Shown piece by piece: positions 38,529-47,992 of a stretch of DNA of 64,000 nucleotides. The notes beneath the pieces are model-generated. The model worked only from the letters and a program-made list of their open reading frames with translations, did no database searches and was not told the DNA's origin. Position 1 is the stretch's first letter. The number at the start of each line of letters is the position of its first letter. Made by a program: the position numbers and the translations under genes. This stretch comes from Algibacter miyuki (GTDB taxonomy: Bacteria > Bacteroidota > Bacteroidia > Flavobacteriales > Flavobacteriaceae): the NCBI RefSeq assembly GCF_030409805.1, contig NZ_JAUFQP010000001.1, forward strand, positions 531,606 to 595,605. Reading direction: 5' to 3'.

Positions 38529-38603
38529 CGGGGTGTAGCGTAGCCCGGTTATCGCGCCTCGTTTGGGACGAGGAGGTCGCAGGTTCGAATCCTGCCACCC
38601 CGA
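38529..38603 (+). tRNA. tRNA-Pro (TGG)
   Basis: Acceptor CGGGGTG pairs with CACCCCG; the anticodon stem CCTCG/CGAGG encloses TTTGGGA, giving TGG; the T-arm is GCAGGTTCGAATCCTGC. The discriminator is A. Confidence 0.96.
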
Positions 38604-38632
38604 CACTGTTTTCGTAGAAACATAAAAACTAC

Positions 38633-38706
38633 GGGCTCTTAGCTCAGCTGGATAGAGCACCTCCCTTCTAAGGAGGCGGTCGCAGGTTCGAATCCTGCAG
38701 GGCTCA
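38633..38706 (+). tRNA. tRNA-Arg (TCT)
   Basis: Acceptor GGGCTCT pairs with AGGGCTC using two G-T wobbles; the anticodon stem CCTCC/GGAGG encloses CTTCTAA, giving TCT; the T-arm is GCAGGTTCGAATCCTGC. Confidence 0.94.
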
Positions 38707-38710
38707 CTTA

Positions 38711-38740
38711 AAGCTTCACAGAAATGTGAGGCTTTTTTGT
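38711..38740 (+). terminator. Terminator of the tRNA cluster
   Basis: AAGCTTCACA pairs with TGTGAGGCTT (one mismatch) around GAAA, followed by a T-run. The three tRNAs are probably one transcript. Confidence 0.85.
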
Positions 38741-39060
38741 TTTATAAAATGTAGCAAATATTAATGCTCTTCAATGTTATTAATAACTCATGCTAATAAA
38801 TAATTAACACTTCTTTTTTTATACGCATAGCTGAATCTTATAGATTAAAATTTACTGTTAGAGTAATAAAATATATCAGGAGCCCTAGGGAGGATAATAG
38901 CGATGTTTTATTTATTTCAGAATACAATTACAGTTATTTATAAAACTTAATATAGCTATCTCCTTGTTGTAATTAGAAGTATCAGTGGTGTTGGCGCTAA
39001 GTATTCAAATATCATTTTAATCATGTTGTTCATGTTTTTCTTTTGAATAATTTAAATTCA
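38741..39060. other. AT-rich intergenic region without recognised gene
   Basis: I see no coding frame, tRNA or repeat here. It ends at the promoter described next. Confidence 0.5.
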
Positions 39061-39091
39061 TTTTGAATAAAAAAGAATATATGTATTTTTG
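39061..39091 (+). promoter_or_regulatory. Strong consensus promoter of the NUMOD4-HNH gene
   Basis: TTTTG at 39061 and TATTTTTG at 39084-39091 are 18 bp apart, the best -33/-7 pair in the window. The start codon lies about 140 nt downstream, leaving a long leader with a CAGCC/GGCTG pairing and a hairpin GCATC/GATGC near 39168. Confidence 0.7.
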
Positions 39092-39233
39092 TAGGAAAAA
39101 ACTCTTTCAGCCCTGTTTATAATTAATAGGATTTTAGTTTGAACGGCTGATTTGTGAAAAATAAGGCATCCTTTTTTAGATGCTTAATTTTTATTATTTA
39201 TATTGAATCTAACCTAACTTAATAAACAATATT

Positions 39234-39785
39234 ATGATTCGAAGTTATCCATTAGAAAAATGGAAGCCTGTGGTTTTTGATGAAAAAATTGCTGAGTTTG
39301 AAAATTATAAAATTTCCAACTATGGAAGATTGATTAATTGTAAATACGATCCGGAGCGCTTGGTTAATTCGTCTTACACTAATGGGTATGAAAGTATTTC
39401 CTTAAAGCAACGGGTTAATGGAAAAAGTACAGGGCGGTATGTGCATAAATTAGTAGCGCAACATTTTTTAGAAAAAAAGGAAGATGAAGTTTTTGTAATC
39501 CATATCGATTATGATAAGAAAAATAATCATGTAGATAATTTAAAATGGGCAACAAAACGCGAAAAAGAAGTGCATCAATATTCGGGAGAAAACTATAAGA
39601 ATAGAAAAATAAATAGGTCTTATGCGAAACTAACCGAAAGTCGCGTGCGTTTAATTAGAAGAAAAGTAAACGATCCTAACCGTCGTACACGAATAAAAAT
39701 GATAGCAAAGCAATTTGGTATTTCAGAAATGCAAGTATATCGAGTAGTTTCAGGAGAAAACTGGAAACATGTTGTCGATAAATAG
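39234..39785 (+). CDS. NUMOD4/HNH endonuclease-like protein with C-terminal helix-turn-helix
   Basis: This 183-residue protein has a NUMOD4 module (about 8-50: EKWKPVVFDEKIAEFENYKI and SNYGRL), then an HNH-type nuclease core (about 75-105: VHKLVAQHFL and IHIDYDKKNNHVDNLKWAT), and a C-terminal helix-turn-helix (about 150-175: MIAKQFGISEMQVYRVV). In the HNH core the usual HKNG-type motif is HIDYDK, so nuclease activity is not assured. Homing-endonuclease relatives sit in introns or phages, but this gene is free-standing with a strong promoter and flanking terminators. It may be a domesticated DNA-binding protein. Confidence 0.8.
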   Translation: MIRSYPLEKWKPVVFDEKIAEFENYKISNYGRLINCKYDPERLVNSSYTNGYESISLKQRVNGKSTGRYVHKLVAQHFLEKKEDEVFVIHIDYDKKNNHVDNLKWATKREKEVHQYSGENYKNRKINRSYAKLTESRVRLIRRKVNDPNRRTRIKMIAKQFGISEMQVYRVVSGENWKHVVDK

Positions 39786-39790
39786 GGAAT

Positions 39791-39827
39791 AAAAAAGGCG
39801 ATTTATTAATTATAAATCGCCTTTTTT
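39791..39827. terminator. Bidirectional terminator
   Basis: AAAAAAGGCGATTTA pairs with TAAATCGCCTTTTTT around a short loop. It lies between the converging NUMOD4-HNH and DEAD-box genes and has T-runs on both strands. Confidence 0.9.
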
Positions 39828-39838
39828 ATTACTTTTTA

Positions 39839-41188
39839 TTACTTCTTATTACGCTTATTGTAGTTTTTATCACCACGCGTTTTTGGTTTTTTATATTTCG
39901 CGGCAATTTTAAATTTGTACGAACCACCTAAGTTTTCTTTAGAATTCTTTTCCGATTTGTCGTGAAAAGCAGGGCCTGCAATATCCTCATCTTTTCGTTT
40001 TAAAGGGTTATTACGTTCCTTTATTTGCGGACGTTCTTCTTCAATAAGTTCTGTTGAAATTTCTACAACTTCAGGAATTTCCATAACAGGAATCTCCATT
40101 ACCATTAAATTTTCAATATTCTCTACCAGTTCTTGTTCTTTCACTGTTGAAAATAATAACGATTCACCTTGGCGTTCTGCACGACCTGTTCTACCAATAC
40201 GATGCATGTAGTTTTCAGGGAAATCTGGGGTGTCAAAATTAATAACATGCGATATGTTATCAATATCTAAACCACGAGCCATAACGTCGGTCGCAATTAA
40301 AATCCGGTTCATACCTTCTCTAAATTGTTCAATACTACGCAACCTGTAATTTTGTGTTTTATTAGAGTGAATCACGCATAATTCATCATGAAAAATTTCA
40401 TCTAAACTCTCAAACAATCTATCAGCCATACGTTTATAAGCCACAAAAATTAAGACTTTATTATAACGTTCGGTATCATTTAATAAATGTGTTAGTAAAT
40501 TGACCTTGGTGTAAAAATTGGGTACGTTATAACGCTGTTGCGAAATATTATCTAACGGTGTTCCGGAAACGGCTATAGAAACACGTTCTGGTGTTTTAAA
40601 GAAATCATTCAATAATAAATCCACATCCTGTGTCATCGTTGCCGAAAACATAATGTTTTGTCTTTTCGGAGGTAGAATATCAAAAATATTAATTAGCTGA
40701 TGTCTAAAACCTAAATCAAGCATCACATCAACTTCATCAATCACTAATTTCTGAATAGATTTTAGTTGCAATACACGACTCAGTGCTAAATCATACATGC
40801 GGCCAGGCGTAGCAACTAGAATATCAATACCTTCAGCAATAGCTTTCTTTTGCGTGTTAATATTGGTGCCACCATAAACACCTAAAACGCGATTGTTTAT
40901 GTATTTTGATAGTTTTTCAATTTCATCTACCACTTGTACAACAAGCTCACGCGTTGGTACTAAAACCAAAACACGTGGGTTTTCCTGAGTAGAAAACTTC
41001 AAGCTTTTTAAAATAGGTAGCATGTAGGCAAAGGTTTTTCCTGTTCCTGTTTGTGCAATACCAACCACATCTTTTCCTGAGCTTACAACATTAAAAGCTT
41101 CGGCCTGTATAGGCGTTGGCGTTGTAAATCCTAAGTCGCCTAAGGCATTATAAAGTGGGGTATTTAAATTTAAATCTTGAAAAGTCAC
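39839..41188 (-). CDS. DEAD-box ATP-dependent RNA helicase
   Basis: This 449-residue helicase has the Q motif (PTPIQAEA), Walker A AQTGTGKT, PTRELV, TPGR, SAT and HRIGRTGR. Motif II reads DEVD in place of DEAD. The C-terminal 80 residues are Lys-rich (ending KTRGDKNYNKRNKK), a tail that binds RNA in RhlE- and CshA-like enzymes. It probably helps ribosome assembly or mRNA turnover, perhaps in the cold. It is monocistronic and shares the terminator with the converging gene. Confidence 0.92.
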   Translation of the reverse strand: MTFQDLNLNTPLYNALGDLGFTTPTPIQAEAFNVVSSGKDVVGIAQTGTGKTFAYMLPILKSLKFSTQENPRVLVLVPTRELVVQVVDEIEKLSKYINNRVLGVYGGTNINTQKKAIAEGIDILVATPGRMYDLALSRVLQLKSIQKLVIDEVDVMLDLGFRHQLINIFDILPPKRQNIMFSATMTQDVDLLLNDFFKTPERVSIAVSGTPLDNISQQRYNVPNFYTKVNLLTHLLNDTERYNKVLIFVAYKRMADRLFESLDEIFHDELCVIHSNKTQNYRLRSIEQFREGMNRILIATDVMARGLDIDNISHVINFDTPDFPENYMHRIGRTGRAERQGESLLFSTVKEQELVENIENLMVMEIPVMEIPEVVEISTELIEEERPQIKERNNPLKRKDEDIAGPAFHDKSEKNSKENLGGSYKFKIAAKYKKPKTRGDKNYNKRNKK

Positions 41189-41325
41189 AATGGTATATTT
41201 AGGCTACAAAGTTACGCTATTTTTTGTAACCTATGTAGCATTGAATGCTGTTGTTTTTACATCAGAAAGCGATAGGGTTTTTAAGGCCATATCGCTTAAT
41301 TATTCTACTATTTTTAAATTGAAAA

Positions 41326-42216
41326 TTAATTCAAATGTGCTTTATTTATAGCCACACTATATTGCGCCGAAAATACATTTTTAGTCTCTAATTTTAAAAT
41401 ACCTTCTTTGGTTTTAAAATCTTGATTGGTATCTTCATTATCAGCAATACCAAGCCATGGTTCAATACAAACATAATCGCCTTCAGGTTTCGCCCAAATC
41501 CCTAAATACGGGAAGTCTTTATAATTAAAACCTAATATTTCGCCATTGATTTTACTTTTTAAAGTTACTTTTTTCGATTTTAAATCCTTGAAAATAAGAG
41601 CATCTTCGTTAAATAAATCATGCTTTAGGGGTAATATCTTGGTGTTTTTCAACACGGGTTTTTCTTCGGGAGCAATCAAACCGTTTGCCATGTTAATACA
41701 ATGCGTATTAGAGGTTTCTGTGTGTTCAAATTCTAAAGAATAATCGCTATAAGTTTCATTTTCAAACACGGGACATTTAAAAGCAGGATGTCCACCTAAT
41801 GAAAAATACATCGGCTTATCATCAACATTTTTAACCGTATGGTTAATGTTAATTGTATTTTCGGTTAGAGTATAAGTTATTAGGAATTCAAATTTAAACG
41901 GATACATTTTTAGTAAATCGTCATTAGAAACCAACTTAAAAGTAATACTATTTTGGGTTTGTTCCTCAATAGTAAAACCTGTATTATGTCTTAAGAAGCC
42001 ATGTTTTGGGAGGTTGTATTGTTCTCCATCAAGTACATAAGTATCATCTTTTAAAGCACCAATAATAGGGAAGAGGTTAGGTGCAAAGCCTGCCCAAACA
42101 TCAGGGTTGGCATCCCACATAAAATCAGTTTTATACTTAGTAGATGTTATTTTACAAAGCTCGGCGCCAGTTTGTTTAATGGCTATTTTTAATAGATCGT
42201 TTTCTAGTATGTGCAT
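41326..42216 (-). CDS. Aldose 1-epimerase family protein
   Basis: This 296-residue protein matches the LacX/YphB-like branch of the galactose mutarotase family: GAELCKITS near the start, FSLGGHPAFKCP with the conserved His near 145, and GIWAKPEGDYVCIEPW near 245. The fold is a beta-sandwich. It would interconvert anomers of a hexose or hexose phosphate in the cytoplasm; the substrate is unknown. It stands alone. Confidence 0.88.
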   Translation of the reverse strand: MHILENDLLKIAIKQTGAELCKITSTKYKTDFMWDANPDVWAGFAPNLFPIIGALKDDTYVLDGEQYNLPKHGFLRHNTGFTIEEQTQNSITFKLVSNDDLLKMYPFKFEFLITYTLTENTININHTVKNVDDKPMYFSLGGHPAFKCPVFENETYSDYSLEFEHTETSNTHCINMANGLIAPEEKPVLKNTKILPLKHDLFNEDALIFKDLKSKKVTLKSKINGEILGFNYKDFPYLGIWAKPEGDYVCIEPWLGIADNEDTNQDFKTKEGILKLETKNVFSAQYSVAINKAHLN

Positions 42217-42408
42217 CTTAATTTTTAAATTAAATGGGTATTATCCACAAAATTTACATTTTTTTATGGATTCTCATTAACTTTACCGAATAATATTTAC
42301 TGTTTTTCTTTTTATCAGAATTTTATAGAGATAGATTTTCGTTGTAATAAACAAGAGAATTCATATTTTAAAATATAAAGTAATCAGATTAATACATCAT
42401 TTTTTCTA

Positions 42409-43701
42409 TTGAGAACAAAGCAAATTTACAATCTTCCGAACGTCACCGATTTTAAAAATCAATTACTGATTTGGAGTCAGCAATTCGACGAAGTTATTTG
42501 GTTAGATTCCAATAATTATGAACAGAAATATTCTAGTTTCGATGCTGTTTTGGCCGTCGAAGCTTTTACGAGTATTCAAACCGATTATCATCAAGGTTTC
42601 GAAAAGCTTAAAGAATATCAAACTTTAGTAAACGACTGGATTTTTGGTTATCTCACTTACGATTTAAAAAATGATGTAGAACCATTAGAATCTCATAATT
42701 CTGACGGATTAGATTTTGCTGATTTATGTTTTTTTCAACCCAAAAAAATATTTATTTTTAAAGACAATCAGCTCGAAATTCAATATCTAAATTGTGTTGA
42801 CGACGAACTTGAAAGTGATTTTCAGGCTATTGAAACTACAGATAAAGCGCCAAGTAAAACGCCAAATCAAGACCTGAAAATTAAACTTAAAATTCATAAA
42901 GACGAGTATTTTAATAACGTGAATAAAATACTTAACCACATCCATCGTGGAGATATTTACGAAGTTAATTTCTGTCAAGAATTTTATGCAGAAAATACAG
43001 ATATAAACCCATTAGAAACCTATCAAAAACTAAATAAAATATCGAAACCACCTTTTGCGTCATTCGTAAAAATGTATGATAAATTTGCGCTTTGTGCCTC
43101 ACCAGAACGTTACATAAAAAAGGAAGGTACCCAAATTATTTCGCAACCAATAAAAGGCACCGCGAAACGTTCCAAAAATAAAAAGGAAGACAATGAGCTA
43201 AAAACAAGTCTTGTAAATAATGAGAAAGAACGTAGCGAAAACATCATGATTGTCGACTTAGTTAGAAACGACTTATCCAAAACCGCTATAAAAGGTAGTG
43301 TGAAAGTTGACGAACTTTGCAAAATTTATACCTTCGATCAAGTGCATCAAATGATCTCGACTATTACTTCACAGGTTGAACCAGAAACGCACCCTGTAGA
43401 CATTTTAAACAGCACTTTCCCTATGGGGAGCATGACGGGTGCACCCAAAATTTCGGCCATGAAAATTATCGAATCACTTGAAGCCTCAAAACGCGGATTA
43501 TACTCCGGTGCCATCGGATATTTCACGCCCGAAAACGACTTCGATTTCAACGTCGTTATCCGCAGCATCCTATATAACGCATCAAAAAAATACGTGTCCT
43601 ACTCCGTTGGCGGCGCCATTACGGCTAAAAGCGAACCCTTAAAAGAGTACGAAGAATGCCTTATAAAAGCCAAAGCCATGCGTACTGTTTTAGAGCATTA
43701 A
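42409..43701 (+). CDS. pabB: Aminodeoxychorismate synthase component I
   Basis: This 430-residue chorismate-using enzyme adds ammonia to chorismate for folate synthesis. I accept the TTG start at 42409 because the conserved N-terminus (RTKQIYNLPNVTDFKNQLL) follows directly. Key motifs are PIKGTAKR, IMIVDLVRNDL, TFPMGSMTGAPK and YSGAIGYF. Anthranilate synthase TrpE is the alternative, but the PIKGT motif favours PabB. No pabA or pabC gene adjoins. Confidence 0.9.
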   Translation: MRTKQIYNLPNVTDFKNQLLIWSQQFDEVIWLDSNNYEQKYSSFDAVLAVEAFTSIQTDYHQGFEKLKEYQTLVNDWIFGYLTYDLKNDVEPLESHNSDGLDFADLCFFQPKKIFIFKDNQLEIQYLNCVDDELESDFQAIETTDKAPSKTPNQDLKIKLKIHKDEYFNNVNKILNHIHRGDIYEVNFCQEFYAENTDINPLETYQKLNKISKPPFASFVKMYDKFALCASPERYIKKEGTQIISQPIKGTAKRSKNKKEDNELKTSLVNNEKERSENIMIVDLVRNDLSKTAIKGSVKVDELCKIYTFDQVHQMISTITSQVEPETHPVDILNSTFPMGSMTGAPKISAMKIIESLEASKRGLYSGAIGYFTPENDFDFNVVIRSILYNASKKYVSYSVGGAITAKSEPLKEYEECLIKAKAMRTVLEH

Positions 43702-43722
43702 TTTAAGTGGTAGTTTTAATTT

Positions 43723-43824
43723 GGGCGCAACCCAAAAGGGTCGGGCTTTCGGCAGTCGCTTTTTTGTGTTGCATATAAGCAACAACACAAAAATAGCTCC
43801 AACAATGCCTCAATCCCTTGCGCA
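43723..43824. repeat. Intergenic palindromic repeat element, copy 2
   Basis: Starts GGGCGCAACCCAAAAGGGT, then CGGGCTTTCGGCAGTCGCT, TTTTTTGTGTTG, and after a short loop CAACACAAAAATAGCTCC and TCAATCCCTTGCGCA. TTTTGTGTTG and CAACACAAAA are exact complements. The plan is shared with copy 1 at 19711. It fills most of the 306-bp gap between pabB and tilS. Confidence 0.65.
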
Positions 43825-43995
43825 CATATCCGCCATCGAAGTTTATTTTCAAAAAGTCAACATAACTAGCAGTGTTTTAGTTTTTATATAATCGATTGAG
43901 GTTTTTATAGAAAAATAAATGAATTCATGGCGAAAAAAAAAGAGAATCTAAAAGGCAAACCATCAAGAGTGGCGGTGTAATAATAAAATAAACAC

Positions 43996-44003
43996 TAAAT
44001 TTG
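43996..44003 (+). promoter_or_regulatory. -7 element immediately before tilS
   Basis: TAAATTTG lies 4 nt before the tilS ATG, exactly as at 615, and suggests a leaderless or nearly leaderless mRNA. Confidence 0.5.
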
Positions 44004-44007
44004 AAAC

Positions 44008-45318
44008 ATGCTAAATAGCCTTCAAAATCATATCAATAAAAATCTTGCATTTCTAAAGGAAAGCAAAATCCTAATTGCTATTTCCGGAGGAATCGACAGT
44101 GTTGTTTTAACACATTTATGCCATAAACTAAAACTAAATATAGCCTTAGCACATTGTAATTTCAATCTAAGAGGAAACGAAAGTGATGGAGACGAACAAT
44201 TTGTACTTCAATTTGCCGAAGGTTTAGATTTAGAAGTTTTTATCCAAAACTTCGATACCGAAAACTACGCGAAAACGAATAAACAAAATATTCAAATTGC
44301 AGCTCGTGAATTGCGATACAACTGGTTTTCCGATTTGGCAAAACAACTCAATTTCGATTATATTTTAACCGCCCATCATGCTGATGATAACTTGGAAACG
44401 TTCTTAATTAATTTTATACGGGGTACAGGTTTAGAAGGTTTAAAAGGAATTCCAGAAGTTAACGGACAATTAGTGCGCCCGTTGTTACCTTTTTCAAATG
44501 AAACTATTGCAGCTTATGCCAAAACCAATAATATTACTTGGCGTGACGATAGTAGTAATGCGACAACCAAATATGTTCGTAATAAATTACGCCATCAAGT
44601 GGTGCCGCTTTTAAAAGAAATAAATCCGAGTTTATTGCAAAGTTTTCAAAACACATTAAGTAACTTAAGTGATACTACAGATATTGTTGAAGATAGTAAA
44701 AATGCTTTTTTAGAACGTGCCATAGAACGTGCGGATGCGATTCAAACCATATTTAAGATTTCAGAATTTAAGACATTAAAAAATCCAAAAGCATATTTGT
44801 TTGAAGTATTTAACAGCTACGGGTTTACCGAATGGAATGATGTTTTAAGCTTACTTGATGCAGAAACAGGAAAGCAGTTATTTTCAAAAACCCATCGTTT
44901 AATAAAAAATAGAGAGCAGCTTTTATTAACAGAAATCACTTCTGAGATTGAAGAAAGTATTTCCATTTCAAAAACTGATAAAATTGTAGAAACAACATTC
45001 GGAACCTTATTTTTTGAAGAAGCAGATGCTATTTTAAAAAAGCAAAAAAACTGTATTTATGTAGATGTTAATACGCTTGATTTTCCTTTAACTTTACGGA
45101 AATGGCAAGAAGGTGATGTTTTTTATCCCTTAGGTATGACGGGGAAGAAGAAAGTTAGTAAATACCTAAAAGACGAGAAATTGTCTATTTTAGATAAAGA
45201 ACAAGTTTGGGTGTTATGTTCAGAAAACGAGTTGGTTTGGGTAGTAAATCACCGTGCCGATAATCGTTTTAAGGTGACGAAAAACACCAAAAATATTTTA
45301 AAAATCACATTGGAATAA
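44008..45318 (+). CDS. tilS: tRNA(Ile)-lysidine synthase
   Basis: This 436-residue enzyme converts cytidine 34 of tRNA-Ile(CAU) to lysidine so that it reads AUA. The P-loop [11 protein letters not shown] (about 24-34) and the [15 protein letters not shown] segment are family marks, followed by [19 protein letters not shown]. The C-terminal domain (from about 350: [17 protein letters not shown] and [13 protein letters not shown]) is the tRNA-binding part. It is first of a three-gene unit with ade and a hydrolase (gaps of 37 and 42 bp). Confidence 0.95.
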   Translation: MLNSLQNHINKNLAFLKESKILIAISGGIDSVVLTHLCHKLKLNIALAHCNFNLRGNESDGDEQFVLQFAEGLDLEVFIQNFDTENYAKTNKQNIQIAARELRYNWFSDLAKQLNFDYILTAHHADDNLETFLINFIRGTGLEGLKGIPEVNGQLVRPLLPFSNETIAAYAKTNNITWRDDSSNATTKYVRNKLRHQVVPLLKEINPSLLQSFQNTLSNLSDTTDIVEDSKNAFLERAIERADAIQTIFKISEFKTLKNPKAYLFEVFNSYGFTEWNDVLSLLDAETGKQLFSKTHRLIKNREQLLLTEITSEIEESISISKTDKIVETTFGTLFFEEADAILKKQKNCIYVDVNTLDFPLTLRKWQEGDVFYPLGMTGKKKVSKYLKDEKLSILDKEQVWVLCSENELVWVVNHRADNRFKVTKNTKNILKITLE

Positions 45319-45355
45319 TCCACAGTTCCAAAATAAACCTTTAAATTACAGCAAC

Positions 45356-46984
45356 ATGATATTAAAAGGACAAATAGTTGATATTGAAAACAAGCGCATT
45401 TATAAAGGTGAAGTAACTATCGAGAACGGTAAAATTCTAAGTATAAAAGAAGCCAGTCATGATGTAGAACATTACATACTTCCGGGTTTTGTCGATGCAC
45501 ATATTCATATCGAAAGTTCTATGTTGGTACCTAGTGAATTTGCTAGATTGGCGGTAACACACGGTACGGTTTCTACAGTGTCTGATCCGCACGAAATTGC
45601 TAATGTATTAGGTGTGAAAGGTGTGGAGTTCATGATTGAAAATGGTAAAAAAGTGCCTTTTAAATTTAACTTCGGGGCACCATCTTGTGTGCCTGCAACT
45701 ACTTTTGAATCGGCAGGTGCTGTTATCGATTCTGATGATATAAAAACGCTTTTAGAAAAACCTGAAATTAAATATTTGGCAGAAATGATGAACTATCCAG
45801 GCGTGTTATTTGACGACCCTGAAGTTTTGAAAAAAATAGCTTGGGCCAAACATTTCCAAAAACCTGTTGATGGCCATGCGCCGGGTTTACGTGGCGATCA
45901 GGTTACAAAATATATTAGTGCAGGCATTTCTACCGATCACGAATGTTTTACTTACGATGAAGCTTTAGAGAAGCTTGAAAAAGGTATGAAAATCTTAATT
46001 CGGGAGGGTAGTGCGGCTAAAAATTTTGAAGCTTTAATCGATTTATTGCCGGAACATTTCGAAAACATGATGTTTTGTAGTGATGATAAACATCCTGATG
46101 ATTTAATTATAAACCACATTAATAAATTATGTGCTAGAGCCGTTGCTAAGGGTATCGATGTTTTTAAAGTTCTACAAGCAGCTTGTGTAAACCCAGTGAA
46201 ACACTATAATTTAGATGTGGGTTTACTGAAAGAAAATGATATGGCCGATTGCATCATTGTCGAAGATTTAGTAAATTTCAAACCCCTTCAAACCTATATT
46301 AATGGTGAATTGGTTTTTACCGATGGTAAATCGTTAATTAAACCAGTTGATTTCGAAAATCTAAATAATTTCAATTGTACTAAAAAAGAAGTTTTAGATT
46401 TTAAAGTCGTTTCATCTTCAGATAGAATAAGAGTTATTGAAGCTTTAGAAGGTCAACTTGTAACCAACGAATTAATTGAAGATGCATTAATTGAAAATGG
46501 AAACTTAGTTTCAAATACAGAAAAAGATGTTTTGAAAATGACCGTTGTTAATCGCTATAACAATCAAGAACCAGGAATAGCTTTTATTAAGAATTTCGGA
46601 TTAAAATCTGGCGCCATTGCCTCATCAGTTGGTCACGATTCTCATAATATTATCGCAGTTGGCGTTTCAGACGAAGCTATTTGCAAGGCGGTTAATTTAC
46701 TGATTGAAAATAAAGGCGGTATTTGTGCCGTTTCCGATTCCGAAGAAAAAATAGTGCCTTTGCCAGTTGCTGGAATTATGAGTGATAAAGATGGCGAAAC
46801 TATAGGAAAGCAATATGCCGAATTAGATGTTATGGCGAAACAGTTAGGCTCTAAATTAAATGCGCCTTACATGACGCTTTCTTTTATGGCGTTGTTGGTG
46901 ATTCCTGCTTTAAAACTAAGTGATAAAGGTTTATTTAACGGGGATGATTTTAAGTTTACACCGTTGCAAGTAGAATCTAAATAA
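45356..46984 (+). CDS. ade: Adenine deaminase
   Basis: This 542-residue amidohydrolase turns adenine into hypoxanthine and ammonia for purine salvage. The metal ligands are in [15 protein letters not shown], and the family-specific [11 protein letters not shown] and VKFMxENG-like segments follow; [11 protein letters not shown] near 240 is also conserved, and SVGHDSHNI lies in the C-terminal part. Length is normal for the bacterial Ade family. It is cotranscribed with tilS and the hydrolase. Confidence 0.94.
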   Translation: MILKGQIVDIENKRIYKGEVTIENGKILSIKEASHDVEHYILPGFVDAHIHIESSMLVPSEFARLAVTHGTVSTVSDPHEIANVLGVKGVEFMIENGKKVPFKFNFGAPSCVPATTFESAGAVIDSDDIKTLLEKPEIKYLAEMMNYPGVLFDDPEVLKKIAWAKHFQKPVDGHAPGLRGDQVTKYISAGISTDHECFTYDEALEKLEKGMKILIREGSAAKNFEALIDLLPEHFENMMFCSDDKHPDDLIINHINKLCARAVAKGIDVFKVLQAACVNPVKHYNLDVGLLKENDMADCIIVEDLVNFKPLQTYINGELVFTDGKSLIKPVDFENLNNFNCTKKEVLDFKVVSSSDRIRVIEALEGQLVTNELIEDALIENGNLVSNTEKDVLKMTVVNRYNNQEPGIAFIKNFGLKSGAIASSVGHDSHNIIAVGVSDEAICKAVNLLIENKGGICAVSDSEEKIVPLPVAGIMSDKDGETIGKQYAELDVMAKQLGSKLNAPYMTLSFMALLVIPALKLSDKGLFNGDDFKFTPLQVESK

Positions 46985-47026
46985 TTTAATTAACAATAGA
47001 AAACAGGACGTTAAAGTCTATTATAA

Positions 47027-47992
47027 ATGCCTATACTACAAAACACCTACAAACCTCGATTTTATTTTAAAAGCGGATTAATTTCAACAGTTTATTCAGG
47101 TTTAGCCAGACGTGTCGAAATCAGTCAAAAGCGAGAGCGTTTAACGTTAAGCGATGGCGATTTTATAGATTTAGACTGGAGTTTTTCTGAAGAAAAAAGT
47201 AACGCTTGTATTGTGTTATTACATGGTTTGGAAGGGCATGCGCAACGCCCTTATTTAACAGGTGCAGCGCAACTTTTTAATAAGAATAAAATCGATGCTG
47301 TTTCGGTTAATTTTAGAGGGTGTTCTGGTGAAATTAATTCAAAATTTAGAAGTTATCATTCTGGAGCTACCGAAGATTTGGTGGATATTATTCAGCATTT
47401 AATTTCAATAAAAAAATACGATAAAATATATTTAAAAGGCATTAGTTTAGGGGCTAATATTATTTTGAAATATTTAGGCGAACGCGACACTATTCCCACG
47501 GAAGTGAAAGCCGCCATCGCTATTTCGGCACCTTGCGACTTAAATGGCGCTTGCGAAGAACTACATAAATTGAAAAACAAACCTTATTCTATGAGATTTT
47601 TAAAGCATCTAAAGGCTTCGTTACAGCTGAAGATGGAAAAATTTCCAAATCAAATGTCTTTAGAGACTTTTAATAATATTAAAACTTTAAGAGATTTTGA
47701 TAATGTGTACACGGCGAAAGCGCATGGGTTTAAGGATGCGGCCGATTATTATAAGCAATGCAGCAGTTTACAATTTCTACCCAATATAAAAACACCAACT
47801 TTAATTATAAACGCGCTAAACGATTCGTTTTTATCACCCGATTGTTATCCTGTAAAGGAAGCCAAAAACAATGCGAATTTGTATTTAGAAATGCCTAAAT
47901 ATGGTGGTCATGTGGGGTTTGTAGATCAAAATAATGTATATTATAATGAAATGCGTGCCTTAGAATTTGTAAAATCAGTAAGTGAAAATTAA
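47027..47992 (+). CDS. Alpha/beta-fold hydrolase of the YheT type
   Basis: This 321-residue protein has the YheT pattern: VLLHGLEGHAQRPYL, the nucleophile elbow in KGISLGANIILKYLGE, NALNDSF with the acid residue, and GGHVGF with the His. These are esterase-like enzymes of unknown substrate. It is the last gene of the tilS unit and overlaps the stop codon of the converging Lrp gene in a shared TTAA. Confidence 0.88.
   Translation: MPILQNTYKPRFYFKSGLISTVYSGLARRVEISQKRERLTLSDGDFIDLDWSFSEEKSNACIVLLHGLEGHAQRPYLTGAAQLFNKNKIDAVSVNFRGCSGEINSKFRSYHSGATEDLVDIIQHLISIKKYDKIYLKGISLGANIILKYLGERDTIPTEVKAAIAISAPCDLNGACEELHKLKNKPYSMRFLKHLKASLQLKMEKFPNQMSLETFNNIKTLRDFDNVYTAKAHGFKDAADYYKQCSSLQFLPNIKTPTLIINALNDSFLSPDCYPVKEAKNNANLYLEMPKYGGHVGFVDQNNVYYNEMRALEFVKSVSEN

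Noticed and set aside
38395..38598. A minus-strand open frame of 67 codons with MAGFEPATSS and RQGFEPWV
   Set aside because: It is the antisense of the tRNA-Ser and tRNA-Pro genes. This peptide pattern is a known artefact of tRNA T-arms and is not a protein.
38407..39785. tRNA cluster followed by a nuclease gene as an integrated island
   Set aside because: No integrase and no repeated tRNA 3' end was found downstream; the gene has a native-looking promoter and terminator.
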